In this document: positions 15,406-23,443 of the stretch, piece after piece
Layout: each line of letters opens with the position of its first letter
How positions within the stretch are numbered: position 1 is the first letter of the stretch
Source: a virus
Reading direction: 5' to 3' (one strand)
Virus record (IMG/VR): IMGVR_UViG_3300045135_002720
Coordinates: 1-28,454 of that record
DNA: 28,454 bases
The notes under the pieces: model-generated
Databases searched by the model: none
Seen by the model: only the letters and a program-made list of their open reading frames with translations
Told to the model about the DNA's origin: nothing
Translations under genes and position numbers: made by a program

Positions 15406-15672
15406 TTATTTCTCCAATTCTAATTCATATTGGTTGTTCAACGTATATCGTTTTACAACCTCTTTACTTGCATCTTCTAGTAAGGGGATTAGAGATGTAA
15501 CTTCATCTGCTGGTATGGAAAATCCAGATTTAGTAGGATACCATTGACCAGTATCCCCATCCATAGAATACTCTCTAATGTGAAGATAAAGTGTTTCTCT
15601 AAATTCATTTATTGTAACTTTAACTGCATTTCCGTTAGGCTTGTGAAACGCTGTTCCAAAATCTATATTCAT
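15406..15672 (-). CDS. PC4-like (transcriptional coactivator p15) ssDNA-binding protein
   Basis: An 88-residue protein with a PC4 domain. The core is VTINEFRETLYLHIREYSMD, then GDTGQWYPTKSGFSIPADEV and the C-terminal helix TSLIPLLEDASKEV. PC4 proteins dimerise and bind single-stranded DNA; bacterial and phage members are known, including one in T5-like phages. Here it may act in replication, recombination or late transcription. The start overlaps the upstream oxygenase stop (ATGA), and a GGAGAAAT site lies before the next gene. Confidence 0.78.
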   Translation of the reverse strand: MNIDFGTAFHKPNGNAVKVTINEFRETLYLHIREYSMDGDTGQWYPTKSGFSIPADEVTSLIPLLEDASKEVVKRYTLNNQYELELEK

Positions 15673-16253
15673 AATTTGATTGTCTGTTCTTTATTAATAA
15701 AATCAGTTAACCAGCTTGTTACTGGATACGCCTTGAATACTTGAATAAGAGAATACCTAGTTTCAGTTTTTGAATTGTTTATCATACCATGTGCTATTGT
15801 ATCAGGATCAAATATTACTGATTCACCTGTTTTTAATTTTATCTGCTCAACTTTTCCATCATGCTCAAATTGATATATAAAATCATCGCTTTCGGTTAGT
15901 GCAGTTAGTAATCTAAGATTATATTCAGATGCTTCTTTGATACCTTTATTATTGTCGTCTGTATGTAAGGGTGTTTCTTTGCCTGGTAGTTGTCTATGAA
16001 TTCTAATTCTTGTAGTTTGTACTTCAAAGTAATCTACTAAAGGTTTGAATAGTTTATAATAGGCTGTATGTGTAAAATCCTCTGGGTTTTCAGTATTACC
16101 CTCTCTGTAAAAATTGTGTATTTTTCCGTCTAAGCTTTTTAATGCAATTGCATCAATACAACCAGCTAAATCATAGTCCGTATGTTCTTCAAATAAAAGT
16201 TTATCCCAGTGTTTAAAATTGAAATCTAATTTTGTTTTAGCTATTGTAAGCAC
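15669..16253 (-). CDS. Fe(II)/2-oxoglutarate-dependent oxygenase, aspartyl/asparaginyl hydroxylase-like
   Basis: A 194-residue protein with the iron-binding facial triad H97-x-D99 (PLHTDDNN) and H155 (IAHGMINN), and the 2-oxoglutarate-binding R166 (TETRYSLIQVF), in a double-stranded beta-helix layout. The start is a GTG at 16251-16253 with an AAGGA ribosome binding site 8 bases upstream; no nearby in-frame ATG fits. Enzymes of this family hydroxylate proteins or small molecules. The target is unknown. A second oxygenase of this type lies 1.3 kb upstream with one large unknown gene between. Confidence 0.78.
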   Translation of the reverse strand: MLTIAKTKLDFNFKHWDKLLFEEHTDYDLAGCIDAIALKSLDGKIHNFYREGNTENPEDFTHTAYYKLFKPLVDYFEVQTTRIRIHRQLPGKETPLHTDDNNKGIKEASEYNLRLLTALTESDDFIYQFEHDGKVEQIKLKTGESVIFDPDTIAHGMINNSKTETRYSLIQVFKAYPVTSWLTDFINKEQTIKL

Positions 16254-17601
16254 TTAAATAATCCTTTATATTCTTACCCTCAACAGGTTTATCTAAATAG
16301 TCTTTGCCTAAAATCCAAATATTAGGATTTTTTTCATTTATTTGATTACACCAAGTTTCGTAACACTCTTTTACTCCCGATAAACCTCTAAGATATTGTG
16401 CATTAATAGTATGAAAAGCATTACTCCACCAAATAACTGAGTTATCGTCACTTGTTATTTTAGAAGTTACTTTATCTGGATCTTCACAAATATCACAATG
16501 AATATAAGAGTGCTTTAAAAGTCTATATCGATCCCAATGCTCTTTAATAATCTTTTCAGAACCCCACCACTCAATTTCTCTTTGCCATAACTCTTGACGA
16601 GTAAGCACTTGCGTTTCATTTCCACCTGTCTCATTTATTTTATATTTTCTAACTGCATATTCAAGGAATCGCGGGTAGTCTTCTCCGTTCCATTCTTTAA
16701 GTAATAGTTTTTTAAACGCGAGAGCTTGTTTACTGTAATCATAAAATACTACCTCAGTGTCTTCATAAAAATCAAATTTGTGTAGTATCATATTAGGTTT
16801 GAAGCTAGCAGCAACACTGTAAAGTTTTTTTATCTTATCAACATTTATATATTTTAAATCTACATAGTTTTCTGTGTTCCAAAAGAAAACACAAGTTGGA
16901 GCATAAGATACAATGTTATTAATCCAAGAAAGTTGATTGTCTAGTTCTTCTGCACTTGTAGTTGGATAGATGAATTCTTTTGATTCACGAATTTTAGGGT
17001 GAAAATTATATACTGTGAGATCATTTTGTAAAGAGGTGTTAATGAAGTTCCACCCATCAACTAGAGGTGTGCATATAGTTAGTTCTTCAGTAGGTTTTAA
17101 AGAAAGAGGCGTATAATCATCGTGAATATCTTTTGCGTGTCTGTCTGCAACTATCACAAAAGTATCCTCATCTGTTTTTTCTCCAAAAACTGGACGATCA
17201 AATTTTTCATAGTAATTTAAATTCACTAAAATACATTGTTTGTGTAATCCAAAATACCCGTTATGTCCTTCTGGATTATTTTTGTTCTTTTTTGACTTAT
17301 CCATAATGTGACCTGTGACAAAAAAGTTTTGATTTTTAATCCATTTTTCTATAAAAGTAAAAAAAGACGCGTCCTTAATAATGTGCCCAATTGATTGTAC
17401 GATACAGTATTCAACATCGTAATTGAGTGCTTCATCAAGAACTTCATTGATATCTTGTTTCACAATAATTGGTCCAAAATATTTAAATCTAGTAAAAAAT
17501 TCAGTTATTTCTTTTCTTTTTTGATCAATAGTCAAATTATGGTGTCTTGTATCGTCATATATTCCGACAACATAATTTTTGTTAATGCCCATTTTTCTCA
17601 T
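16237..17601 (-). CDS. Hypothetical protein, 454 residues
   Basis: A large soluble protein that I cannot assign to a family with confidence. Visible patterns include a Rossmann-like opening (KNYVVGIYDDTRHH), CVFFWNTENYVDLKYINVDK at about 258-277, VVFYDYSKQALAFKKLLL at about 308-325 and a Trp-rich C-terminal third (VIWWSNAFHTINAQYLRGLS). The last part is reminiscent of nucleotide-binding or methyltransferase-like folds with a bound sugar or peptide substrate, but no diagnostic motif is present. It is bracketed by two 2-oxoglutarate oxygenases and overlaps both. The start may be the ATG at 17592 (MGINKN), 9 bases inside, which has a GAGA sequence upstream. Confidence 0.75.
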   Translation of the reverse strand: MRKMGINKNYVVGIYDDTRHHNLTIDQKRKEITEFFTRFKYFGPIIVKQDINEVLDEALNYDVEYCIVQSIGHIIKDASFFTFIEKWIKNQNFFVTGHIMDKSKKNKNNPEGHNGYFGLHKQCILVNLNYYEKFDRPVFGEKTDEDTFVIVADRHAKDIHDDYTPLSLKPTEELTICTPLVDGWNFINTSLQNDLTVYNFHPKIRESKEFIYPTTSAEELDNQLSWINNIVSYAPTCVFFWNTENYVDLKYINVDKIKKLYSVAASFKPNMILHKFDFYEDTEVVFYDYSKQALAFKKLLLKEWNGEDYPRFLEYAVRKYKINETGGNETQVLTRQELWQREIEWWGSEKIIKEHWDRYRLLKHSYIHCDICEDPDKVTSKITSDDNSVIWWSNAFHTINAQYLRGLSGVKECYETWCNQINEKNPNIWILGKDYLDKPVEGKNIKDYLSAYNS

Positions 17602-18214
17602 AACTGGTTTCTACTAATTTCTCATAATCTTTTGTTTTAGCGCCGTGAACAATAATATGGTATCTATCTTCATCACTGTTATTAATGTAAGCGTGTTCGT
17701 TACCGACATCTAGTAGCATAGCTACTCCTGGTTTAAAGGGAACATATCCTTTGTGTCCACTCATTTTCATTAAACAACCTTTGGGATGATTTAAAGCCAT
17801 ATTAATAGGGGATAATTTGCTGTCAAAAGTGTCAACGTGAGGGGTGATATAACCACCTGGTTCTAACAGCATGAATCTAAGCCTAAAATATCTGCTATAA
17901 GGGAAATCATTCTTAAAAAAGTTAGTTGTCACCGGACATCTATCTGATATTTCAGTCCATTTATAGGGAGTATCATTATTTGATTTATATCCGTATTGTT
18001 CATAATGATTAGTTTTGTATGCATCAATGCCATGAATGCATAAACTTCTCCAGCCTTTATGCCTATAACCCCCAACGCCGTCTTGATCTCTGTGTTTAAC
18101 AAATTCATCTTTTAGTGCAACAGCTTCTTCATACATTTTTTCATAAGGAAAAGTGATGTCAAGTTGCAACCAAGGTAAATTACTTTCGTTTACTATCCAA
18201 TTAAAATCTTTCAT
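17582..18214 (-). CDS. Fe(II)/2-oxoglutarate-dependent oxygenase, aspartyl beta-hydroxylase-like
   Basis: A 210-residue protein with the iron triad H126-x-D128 (YITPHVDTF) and H174 (GNEHAYIN), and the co-substrate arginine R184 (DEDRYHIIVHG). The block RLRFMLLEPGGYITPHVD is typical of aspartyl/asparaginyl beta-hydroxylase-type folds. It probably hydroxylates a protein side chain or small molecule; the substrate is unknown. Its start overlaps the Fe-S carrier stop by four bases (ATGA), so both iron-related genes are translationally coupled. Confidence 0.82.
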   Translation of the reverse strand: MKDFNWIVNESNLPWLQLDITFPYEKMYEEAVALKDEFVKHRDQDGVGGYRHKGWRSLCIHGIDAYKTNHYEQYGYKSNNDTPYKWTEISDRCPVTTNFFKNDFPYSRYFRLRFMLLEPGGYITPHVDTFDSKLSPINMALNHPKGCLMKMSGHKGYVPFKPGVAMLLDVGNEHAYINNSDEDRYHIIVHGAKTKDYEKLVETSYEKNGH

Positions 18215-18750
18215 GAGTACATGTCCAATAAGTCTTCATCAAAAGCAAAACTAGTACCACAACCGCAGGAAGCTCTTGCTCCTGGATTTTCTACGGATAG
18301 TTGTTTATTCATACCGTTTACGACTAGATCTATTGTGCTACCATAAAGAAATTTTATACTTTCAGAATCAACCAATGACGGTGGATCTTCACAAAATTTG
18401 ATATCTCCATCTTCGACTTCTTCCGCGACATCAAATAAATAGTTGAAGCCACTACACCCTCCACCTGATACGCCAAACCTGAACATTTGACCTGGTTCAA
18501 GATTATTAAGAATATACATCTTAGCTTTTGCAGTTAAGTTTGGAAGTTGTCCGTTGTATTCAGATTCAATTATTGGAGCGTGTCCATGAAAATCTGCTAA
18601 TACTTTTTCTTCAAGAGTTGGCTCACGATTGTTGTGTCTATCAATTACGGCTTGTGCAAGTCGTGAAACTTCAGCTTTATCTACTTCTGCTTCAAGTTCT
18701 GCAAACCACTTATCTAAATCGTTTTGGTCTGGCATCTGATTTGTTGACAT
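18211..18750 (-). CDS. A-type iron-sulfur carrier protein (IscA/SufA/ErpA/HesB family) with N-terminal extension
   Basis: A 179-residue protein. From about residue 70 it is a complete A-type carrier domain with the three conserved cysteines: C99 in SGGGCSGFNY, and C162 and C164 in ASCGCGTSF. These proteins bind iron or Fe-S clusters and pass them to apoproteins. Residues 1-69 are an extra acidic, helical segment (WFAELEAEVDKAEVSRLAQA) not found in the ~107-residue bacterial proteins. It may tether the domain to a partner. A near-perfect Shine-Dalgarno lies before the start. The gene overlaps the glycosyltransferase upstream by 41 bases and the oxygenase downstream by four. Assignment to the family is firm; the client protein is unknown. 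Confidence 0.9.
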   Translation of the reverse strand: MSTNQMPDQNDLDKWFAELEAEVDKAEVSRLAQAVIDRHNNREPTLEEKVLADFHGHAPIIESEYNGQLPNLTAKAKMYILNNLEPGQMFRFGVSGGGCSGFNYLFDVAEEVEDGDIKFCEDPPSLVDSESIKFLYGSTIDLVVNGMNKQLSVENPGARASCGCGTSFAFDEDLLDMYS

Positions 18751-19876
18751 TATTAATCACCTCCATATATTGTTTTGCTACGTTTGTCCATGTATTAGTC
18801 ATTTCAACATTTTCAAGTTTAGCAAAAACTTCTTTTTTGTCGTGTGAATGATAAATCCATTGTAAAGCTTTTTTTAAATTTTGTCCAACAGGCTCATTTA
18901 TAAAAGTATGAGTATTCATCAATGTAAATGAGTCTCCTGGTTTTTGAGCAAAAACTTGGTTTGAGGTGATGTCAACAGCTGCTTGTTGTGTCTCAACTCT
19001 AACCCCGATATCTGGCGGTATAAAGTCTTCGTGTGGTCCAGAAGTTGGCAGTATAGGTAAGCACCCACAGGCCACAGCTTCTTGAATGTGCATACCAAAA
19101 CCTTCAGCTCTGTAAGGATGAACAACTACTTTACTAGATCTGTAAAGTGCACTCATGTCTTCATCAGAAAGTTCATCATCAATATAAATCACAGTCCCAC
19201 AACCAGTTTTATATTGCATTTTAATGATTTCATTAAGAACATTGTTTTGACCATATATGGCTGGATTATCTTTGATTATAAGCTTGGCATTATCAAATGC
19301 TTTAAAAGCACCGTGCCACTCATTGATAAGAATGTCCAATCCTTTTCTCCATTGTGAGTTGCCAACGTATAAAAAATTAAATTTGTCAGGATTAATACCA
19401 TACTTAGTTAACTTACTACCTTTTTTATTAAAAATAGTTTCATCAAAACCATTAGGCACGACAGTAATATCATTAGGATTCATACCGCCTTGAGTGATAA
19501 TATTTTTAATGTAATTCGATGGCACTATCAGATGATCAGCAAATGTTTCCCACTTATATTGCCACTCAAAAGGAACTTTTGGAAACTCCCAAGGTTGAAT
19601 AAAGATTACCTTAGTAGGATCATCTTTTGGCCATTGCCAGACAGGTGGATAAGAGTGTCTAATCTGTAAATCAACTGGATCTTCAATATCTACTGCTTCT
19701 AATTTTTTAAGTTTTTTGATTATGTCTTTACTTAGTTTAGAATCAGGATTGTATTCATCTAGTGGTGTTATAGATAGAGTTACATTTTTTTCTTTTTCTA
19801 ATAATAACGCTAGTTGTCTATTGATAATCGTTAAAGAGTGATTATCATAAAATTTTCCTACAAACTCAATATTCAT
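18710..19876 (-). CDS. GT4-type glycosyltransferase
   Basis: A 388-residue GT-B fold glycosyltransferase. The C-terminal nucleotide-sugar-binding domain starts near KFNFLYVGNSQWRKGLDILI (165-184). It carries the E-x7-E motif at E258 and E266 (RAEGFGMHIQEAVACGCLP) followed by SGPHEDFI. This is characteristic of retaining GT4 enzymes. It probably transfers a sugar onto a surface glycan, lipid or virion component. The TAATG start junction couples it to the next upstream glycosyltransferase gene. The final 40 bases are shared with the Fe-S carrier gene. Confidence 0.88.
   Translation of the reverse strand: MNIEFVGKFYDNHSLTIINRQLALLLEKEKNVTLSITPLDEYNPDSKLSKDIIKKLKKLEAVDIEDPVDLQIRHSYPPVWQWPKDDPTKVIFIQPWEFPKVPFEWQYKWETFADHLIVPSNYIKNIITQGGMNPNDITVVPNGFDETIFNKKGSKLTKYGINPDKFNFLYVGNSQWRKGLDILINEWHGAFKAFDNAKLIIKDNPAIYGQNNVLNEIIKMQYKTGCGTVIYIDDELSDEDMSALYRSSKVVVHPYRAEGFGMHIQEAVACGCLPILPTSGPHEDFIPPDIGVRVETQQAAVDITSNQVFAQKPGDSFTLMNTHTFINEPVGQNLKKALQWIYHSHDKKEVFAKLENVEMTNTWTNVAKQYMEVINNVNKSDARPKRFR
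18755..18764 (-). promoter_or_regulatory. Exceptionally strong ribosome binding site for the Fe-S carrier gene
   Basis: Minus-strand GGAGGTGATT lies four bases (AATA) before the ATG at 18748-18750. It matches nearly the whole anti-Shine-Dalgarno tail of 16S rRNA, far better than the 4-6 base matches seen for other genes here. It lies inside the 3' end of the glycosyltransferase gene. It suggests high translation of the Fe-S carrier relative to its neighbours. Confidence 0.75.
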
Positions 19877-20724
19877 TAATATGCTCTCTCAATATTTTCT
19901 AAAACATAGTTTTCAACGTGTTCATCTGGGATAGCAATTAACTTAGGCCACTGTGCGTCACCTAATCCAGAAGTTTTAAAATTATGTAATTCATGGTAGT
20001 TTTCCCATGTTACTTGTGACCAGATTTGATAAAAGGGATCTTTTTCAACTAAGTCTGAATGACCAATATTGTGTATTTTTTCATGAAGTTCTTTTTCTGG
20101 TCTACATAAACTCCAGTGTAATGCTACTAAAGGTGACATTAACCTTCCTGCGCCAGAACCAGATTTATCAGTCCAACGAGCATAAACATATGTGCTATCT
20201 TTTGACGTCACTACTCCTTGATTTTCCCCAAAGAAAGGAGTGTCATCTTCGTTCGCAATTAAAAGGGTATGACTTTCGCCTGATTCATCATTAAGTTTTT
20301 TATATGGAGTAGACCAGACCATACAAATATCAGCTTTGTTATAATAGTTTTCAACAAGTGGGCAGTATTCTAAAAAGAATTTTTTAGTGTTGATCAGCAT
20401 TTCATCAGCATCAAAGGAAAATATCCAATCATGTGAACATTGTGCTTTAAGAAAGTTTCTTTCGTAATTGTCATTTTCAATCGCTACTTCAGATTGATGA
20501 AAGTTTTCTTCAATAATTGAGATTTTATTATCCCCATCTATTTGAGATAATGAACTCCACAGAGCGTCTTCATCTATTGAAAAATCATTACCACTCCAAG
20601 TAATTCTGTCTTTGTCTATACCAAGGATAATTTCGTCTACATAATTGTAGTATCTTTTGATTGAATCAGCCAAAAACATGTTTGCATCGTAACTGATCAA
20701 ACTAATCGCAGATTTTTTCTTCAT
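19876..20724 (-). CDS. GT2-like glycosyltransferase
   Basis: A 282-residue GT-A-type glycosyltransferase-like protein. An N-terminal strand (SAISLISYDANMFLADSIKR) is followed by the metal-binding DxD motif D105-A-D107 in WIFSFDADEMLI. The C-terminal half has aromatic, acceptor-site-like sequence (ALHWSLCRPEKELHEKIHNI). It ends one base into the next gene (TAATG). It belongs to the block of sugar-transfer genes; donor and acceptor are unknown. Confidence 0.78.
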   Translation of the reverse strand: MKKKSAISLISYDANMFLADSIKRYYNYVDEIILGIDKDRITWSGNDFSIDEDALWSSLSQIDGDNKISIIEENFHQSEVAIENDNYERNFLKAQCSHDWIFSFDADEMLINTKKFFLEYCPLVENYYNKADICMVWSTPYKKLNDESGESHTLLIANEDDTPFFGENQGVVTSKDSTYVYARWTDKSGSGAGRLMSPLVALHWSLCRPEKELHEKIHNIGHSDLVEKDPFYQIWSQVTWENYHELHNFKTSGLGDAQWPKLIAIPDEHVENYVLENIERAY

Positions 20725-20732
20725 ATGTTTCT

Positions 20733-21449
20733 CTATTTTTTAACAGGAGTTGTTTTGAGAACTTTTTTCTTCAAGCCCATAATGCATATGCCGCTGTAGT
20801 ATTTTTTTGAATCACTCATACTATTTGAAATCCTATACTCTTTCAGTAGCACCTCGACTCTATTATCATTATCTGTAAACACATCATTTAACATCTGAGC
20901 TTGCACAGAGTTTGACTGTTGAGAAAAAATAACAACACACTCATTGGTAAGAGACGGTAAAATTTTATCAAAAAATGCTTGGTATATCTCAGGTGAGACT
21001 GGAGATACGTCAAAATAACACAAATCATATTTGTCTTTAAGTGTGACTTCCCTGAAGTCCCCTTCAATCAACTCAAAATTTTCTCTATTCATCTTTTCAG
21101 GGTGAGATCTATATCTCTCTAAATTTGCTTCAAGCTGTGATTTCATATTGTCCCAGATAAATCCTTCTGGCGCCCATTTTTGTGCTTCTCTATCATCATA
21201 CAAAAAATGTTCAATACCCGTTACCTTTGTTTTTGGGTTATCAAACAATGCTGAAATCGCAGTTGATCCTTTATACACACCTACTTCTAAGTATTTTGTG
21301 TTTACCTTTGATGCTAAATTATTAATTAAACATTTTAGTCTGATTGAAGACTGTCCGTGAATGTCTCTTTCTATGCCTGTTAATTTTGATCTTTCATTAT
21401 CTGACATTTTCAGTGATGTCTGAATGAAAGGAATTGATACTCTACTCAT
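20733..21449 (-). CDS. Class I SAM methyltransferase (Methyltransf_24-like)
   Basis: A 238-residue methyltransferase-like protein. Motif I is YLEVGVYKGSTA (about 53-65), with VTGIEHF as the strand-2 acidic end. FELIEGDFREV and YDLCYFDVSP follow as motifs II-III. This pattern matches the methyltransferase family often found in polysaccharide gene clusters. It may methylate a sugar. It lies between a membrane protein and a glycosyltransferase gene and overlaps the former by four bases. Confidence 0.78.
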   Translation of the reverse strand: MSRVSIPFIQTSLKMSDNERSKLTGIERDIHGQSSIRLKCLINNLASKVNTKYLEVGVYKGSTAISALFDNPKTKVTGIEHFLYDDREAQKWAPEGFIWDNMKSQLEANLERYRSHPEKMNRENFELIEGDFREVTLKDKYDLCYFDVSPVSPEIYQAFFDKILPSLTNECVVIFSQQSNSVQAQMLNDVFTDNDNRVEVLLKEYRISNSMSDSKKYYSGICIMGLKKKVLKTTPVKK

Positions 21450-21658
21450 TTATTTCTCCTTATTACATAATTATCAATTAAAAAGAATGGAATCATAAAA
21501 ACTAGATAAGCCAGCCAAAAAGTTACCAAAGGAATTAAATATAATAAACTAACTATAAGCCCTAAATAAGTAAGAACTAAAGTAAAAGGACCAGCTTTTT
21601 GTCGTTGTTTTTGAACGCTTTCATATAAATCATGTTTTGTAATAAATACTTTATCCAT
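21446..21658 (-). CDS. Small membrane protein
   Basis: A 70-residue protein with a basic, cytoplasmic-looking N-terminus (KHDLYESVQKQRQKAG). It has a hydrophobic region from about residue 24 to 62 that can form two transmembrane helices with a short turn, then a basic end (IRRNK). No family is recognised. It overlaps the start of the methyltransferase gene and the end of the glycosyltransferase gene. It could anchor glycan-modifying enzymes to the membrane, but that is inferred from position only. Confidence 0.7.
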   Translation of the reverse strand: MDKVFITKHDLYESVQKQRQKAGPFTLVLTYLGLIVSLLYLIPLVTFWLAYLVFMIPFFLIDNYVIRRNK

Positions 21659-22391
21659 TTTTTATCTCCTTGTCCAGCGTTTTATAAAATTTTGAGTTTG
21701 CCCATTTCGTCTGGAGTCTTTCAAGGTTTCTGCTTTCCATGGCTGATTTACTATCATTTCTTATTCTTTTTGTATCTCTTGATTCGTGATGGAAAAGTCG
21801 TACAGGTATCTGATAGATGTCGAAACCGTTTTGTCGTCCTGATAAGCAGTAATCGACGTCTCTGTTGTAAGTCCATTCAAAGGAGGGGTCAAAGTCGCCC
21901 ACGGAATTAATAAACTCCCGTCTAAGGTAGCAACCTCCAAATGTTGTCCAGGCAACAGATCTCGTGGAATCGTACTGTCCTGTATCAGTTTCAAGTTCCT
22001 GCTTAAAGGCTTGTTTGTTTTCCAATATAAGTCCACTTCCGAAATGATCTGGTTTATTGTCTGTGAACTTTCCTCCTGCACACTGTACGAAATATTCATC
22101 ACTCTCGTTTTTTGCTGGGTACAACAGCAAACAACCAAACATTCCTGCTTCTGGATATTTTTCAACATACTCTAAAACCTCCTCAAACCAACCATCATGG
22201 TGAGGAGCCATGTCAGCGTGAAGTATAAATATATCATCATCTGGAAATTGTTTCCACATTTTTTGAAACATTAAGTCACAACCAATTGCAGCGGCATCAC
22301 GTTCATAATAAACATCATATTCCCAAAATTGTTGTTTATGACCTTTGATTTCATTTTCAAAAACATATGGGGTAATAATTTTTACACTCAT
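21651..22391 (-). CDS. GT2-family glycosyltransferase
   Basis: A 246-residue GT-A glycosyltransferase. DIFILHADMAPHHDGWFEEV at about 48-67 holds the HAD metal-site variant of DxD. TTFGGCYLRREFINSVGDFD at about 147-166, followed by DVDYCLSGRQNGF and FHHES, matches GT2 acceptor/catalytic regions. I chose the ATG at 22389-22391 (MSVKII) because it forms an ATGA junction with the upstream methyltransferase stop and sits 8 bases after AGGA; ATGs 6 and 18 bases upstream are possible. Confidence 0.82.
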   Translation of the reverse strand: MSVKIITPYVFENEIKGHKQQFWEYDVYYERDAAAIGCDLMFQKMWKQFPDDDIFILHADMAPHHDGWFEEVLEYVEKYPEAGMFGCLLLYPAKNESDEYFVQCAGGKFTDNKPDHFGSGLILENKQAFKQELETDTGQYDSTRSVAWTTFGGCYLRREFINSVGDFDPSFEWTYNRDVDYCLSGRQNGFDIYQIPVRLFHHESRDTKRIRNDSKSAMESRNLERLQTKWANSKFYKTLDKEIKNG

Positions 22392-22918
22392 TTCCATTTT
22401 CCTAACCATAATTCATTTTGTTGACTTATATCTGCATATTTTTCTATTTTTTCTCTCCACCAGGAGGGTTTTTTTACTGTTTGATGCAGATTATGATTTT
22501 TAAATTTTTCTGGTGGTGGAGTGCTGGCGTAATCATATGCGATTGTGAAAGCAAATCTATTGCTAACCCTTTTCATTTCTAAAAATGCAGGATCTATTTG
22601 TTCAGGTAAAAGATGTTCAAGAACATCCCAAGCTGTAATAAAATCAAATTCCTTATTTTTAAAAGGTAAATCTAAAATATCAGCAATGTAATCCGCTGAT
22701 TTACACGCAAAGTCAACTCCAATAGCTTTTTCTACTCCAAGTGTTTTGATCTGTTGAATAAAATTGTTATGACCACAACCTACATCTAGTAAACTTGTAG
22801 GGTTTAAAGCAGCTATGGCTTCAAGGGCTTTATGCCCGTGATTACTTTTTCCATAGTATGAGTAAGCCTCATCATTGTAAATAAGTTCATATACTTCTTT
22901 TTCTGGGTTAAATTTCAT
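22388..22918 (-). CDS. Class I SAM methyltransferase (Methyltransf_11-like)
   Basis: A 176-residue methyltransferase. Motif I is LLDVGCGHNNF (about 43-53) and IGVDFA gives strand 2. DILDLPFKNKEFDFITAWDV, followed by LEHL, gives the motifs typical of ubiE-like enzymes. PSWWREKIEKYADISQQNEL follows near the C-terminus. The substrate is unknown. It overlaps the MptE-like gene upstream and the glycosyltransferase downstream by four bases each. Confidence 0.85.
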   Translation of the reverse strand: MKFNPEKEVYELIYNDEAYSYYGKSNHGHKALEAIAALNPTSLLDVGCGHNNFIQQIKTLGVEKAIGVDFACKSADYIADILDLPFKNKEFDFITAWDVLEHLLPEQIDPAFLEMKRVSNRFAFTIAYDYASTPPPEKFKNHNLHQTVKKPSWWREKIEKYADISQQNELWLGKWK

Positions 22919-23295
22919 CTAATTATGTACTTTTTCTCTGTTTCTTGAATTTGCCCTAATTGATCAAGTCTATTTTCAAAACCAAATAGATACAAAGTAT
23001 CAAAACCCATCTGATTGGCTAAACAAACTGCGTTTAACCCAGAGTTTAGGCTGTTTGTGTTATAGTGTCGTTTTGAATCAAATTCAAAAACTCTACCTGT
23101 TCTTCTATATTTTGGTGCTACTTTTGGTGTGGTAAATATTAATTTATCAGTTTTTGAAAGTAACTCTCTTACCATAGGCTCGTCTACAGCAAATATTAAA
23201 TTTGCCCATGCGCAATGAAAGTTAGTGCTAATCGTAAACTTATCCGGCTCAACAAGATTTTTAGTAGTTCCTCCACCCACTATATTACATTTCAT
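22915..23295 (-). CDS. MptE/DUF115-like protein
   Basis: A 126-residue protein with a Rossmann-like opening (CNIVGGGTTKNLV). NSLNSGLNAVCLANQMGFDT, followed by LYLFGFE, occurs at about 81-107. This resembles the 6-hydroxymethylpterin pyrophosphokinase MptE-like/DUF115 and sialyltransferase-like folds found in glycan and flagellin-glycosylation loci. It is shorter than most relatives, so it may be a minimal or reduced version. The start is crowded: AAGGA directly precedes the ATG, and the upstream 52-codon gene overlaps it by 11 bases. Confidence 0.55.
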   Translation of the reverse strand: MKCNIVGGGTTKNLVEPDKFTISTNFHCAWANLIFAVDEPMVRELLSKTDKLIFTTPKVAPKYRRTGRVFEFDSKRHYNTNSLNSGLNAVCLANQMGFDTLYLFGFENRLDQLGQIQETEKKYIIR

Positions 23296-23443
23296 TCCTT
23301 TTACTTTCTAATTCAGAGATACGTTTTTGTAACCAGTCTCTTACTTTTGGTTTCTTTTTCTTAATATCAAGTATACTTAATTCATGTTTTAGTATTGCAA
23401 TTACTGCCCAGTCAACGCTACTTAAATCAGTTTTTCCGTCCAT
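23285..23443 (-). CDS. Small charged protein, 52 residues
   Basis: A short open frame beginning MDGKTDLSSVDWAVIAILKH and ending in a Lys/Glu-rich helix (RISELESKRNEM). A GAGGAG ribosome binding site lies about 9 bases before the ATG. It fills the otherwise empty 126 bases between the SDR gene and the MptE-like gene, overlapping each by 22 and 11 bases. It could be a small helical adaptor. No function can be given. Confidence 0.68.
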   Translation of the reverse strand: MDGKTDLSSVDWAVIAILKHELSILDIKKKKPKVRDWLQKRISELESKRNEM

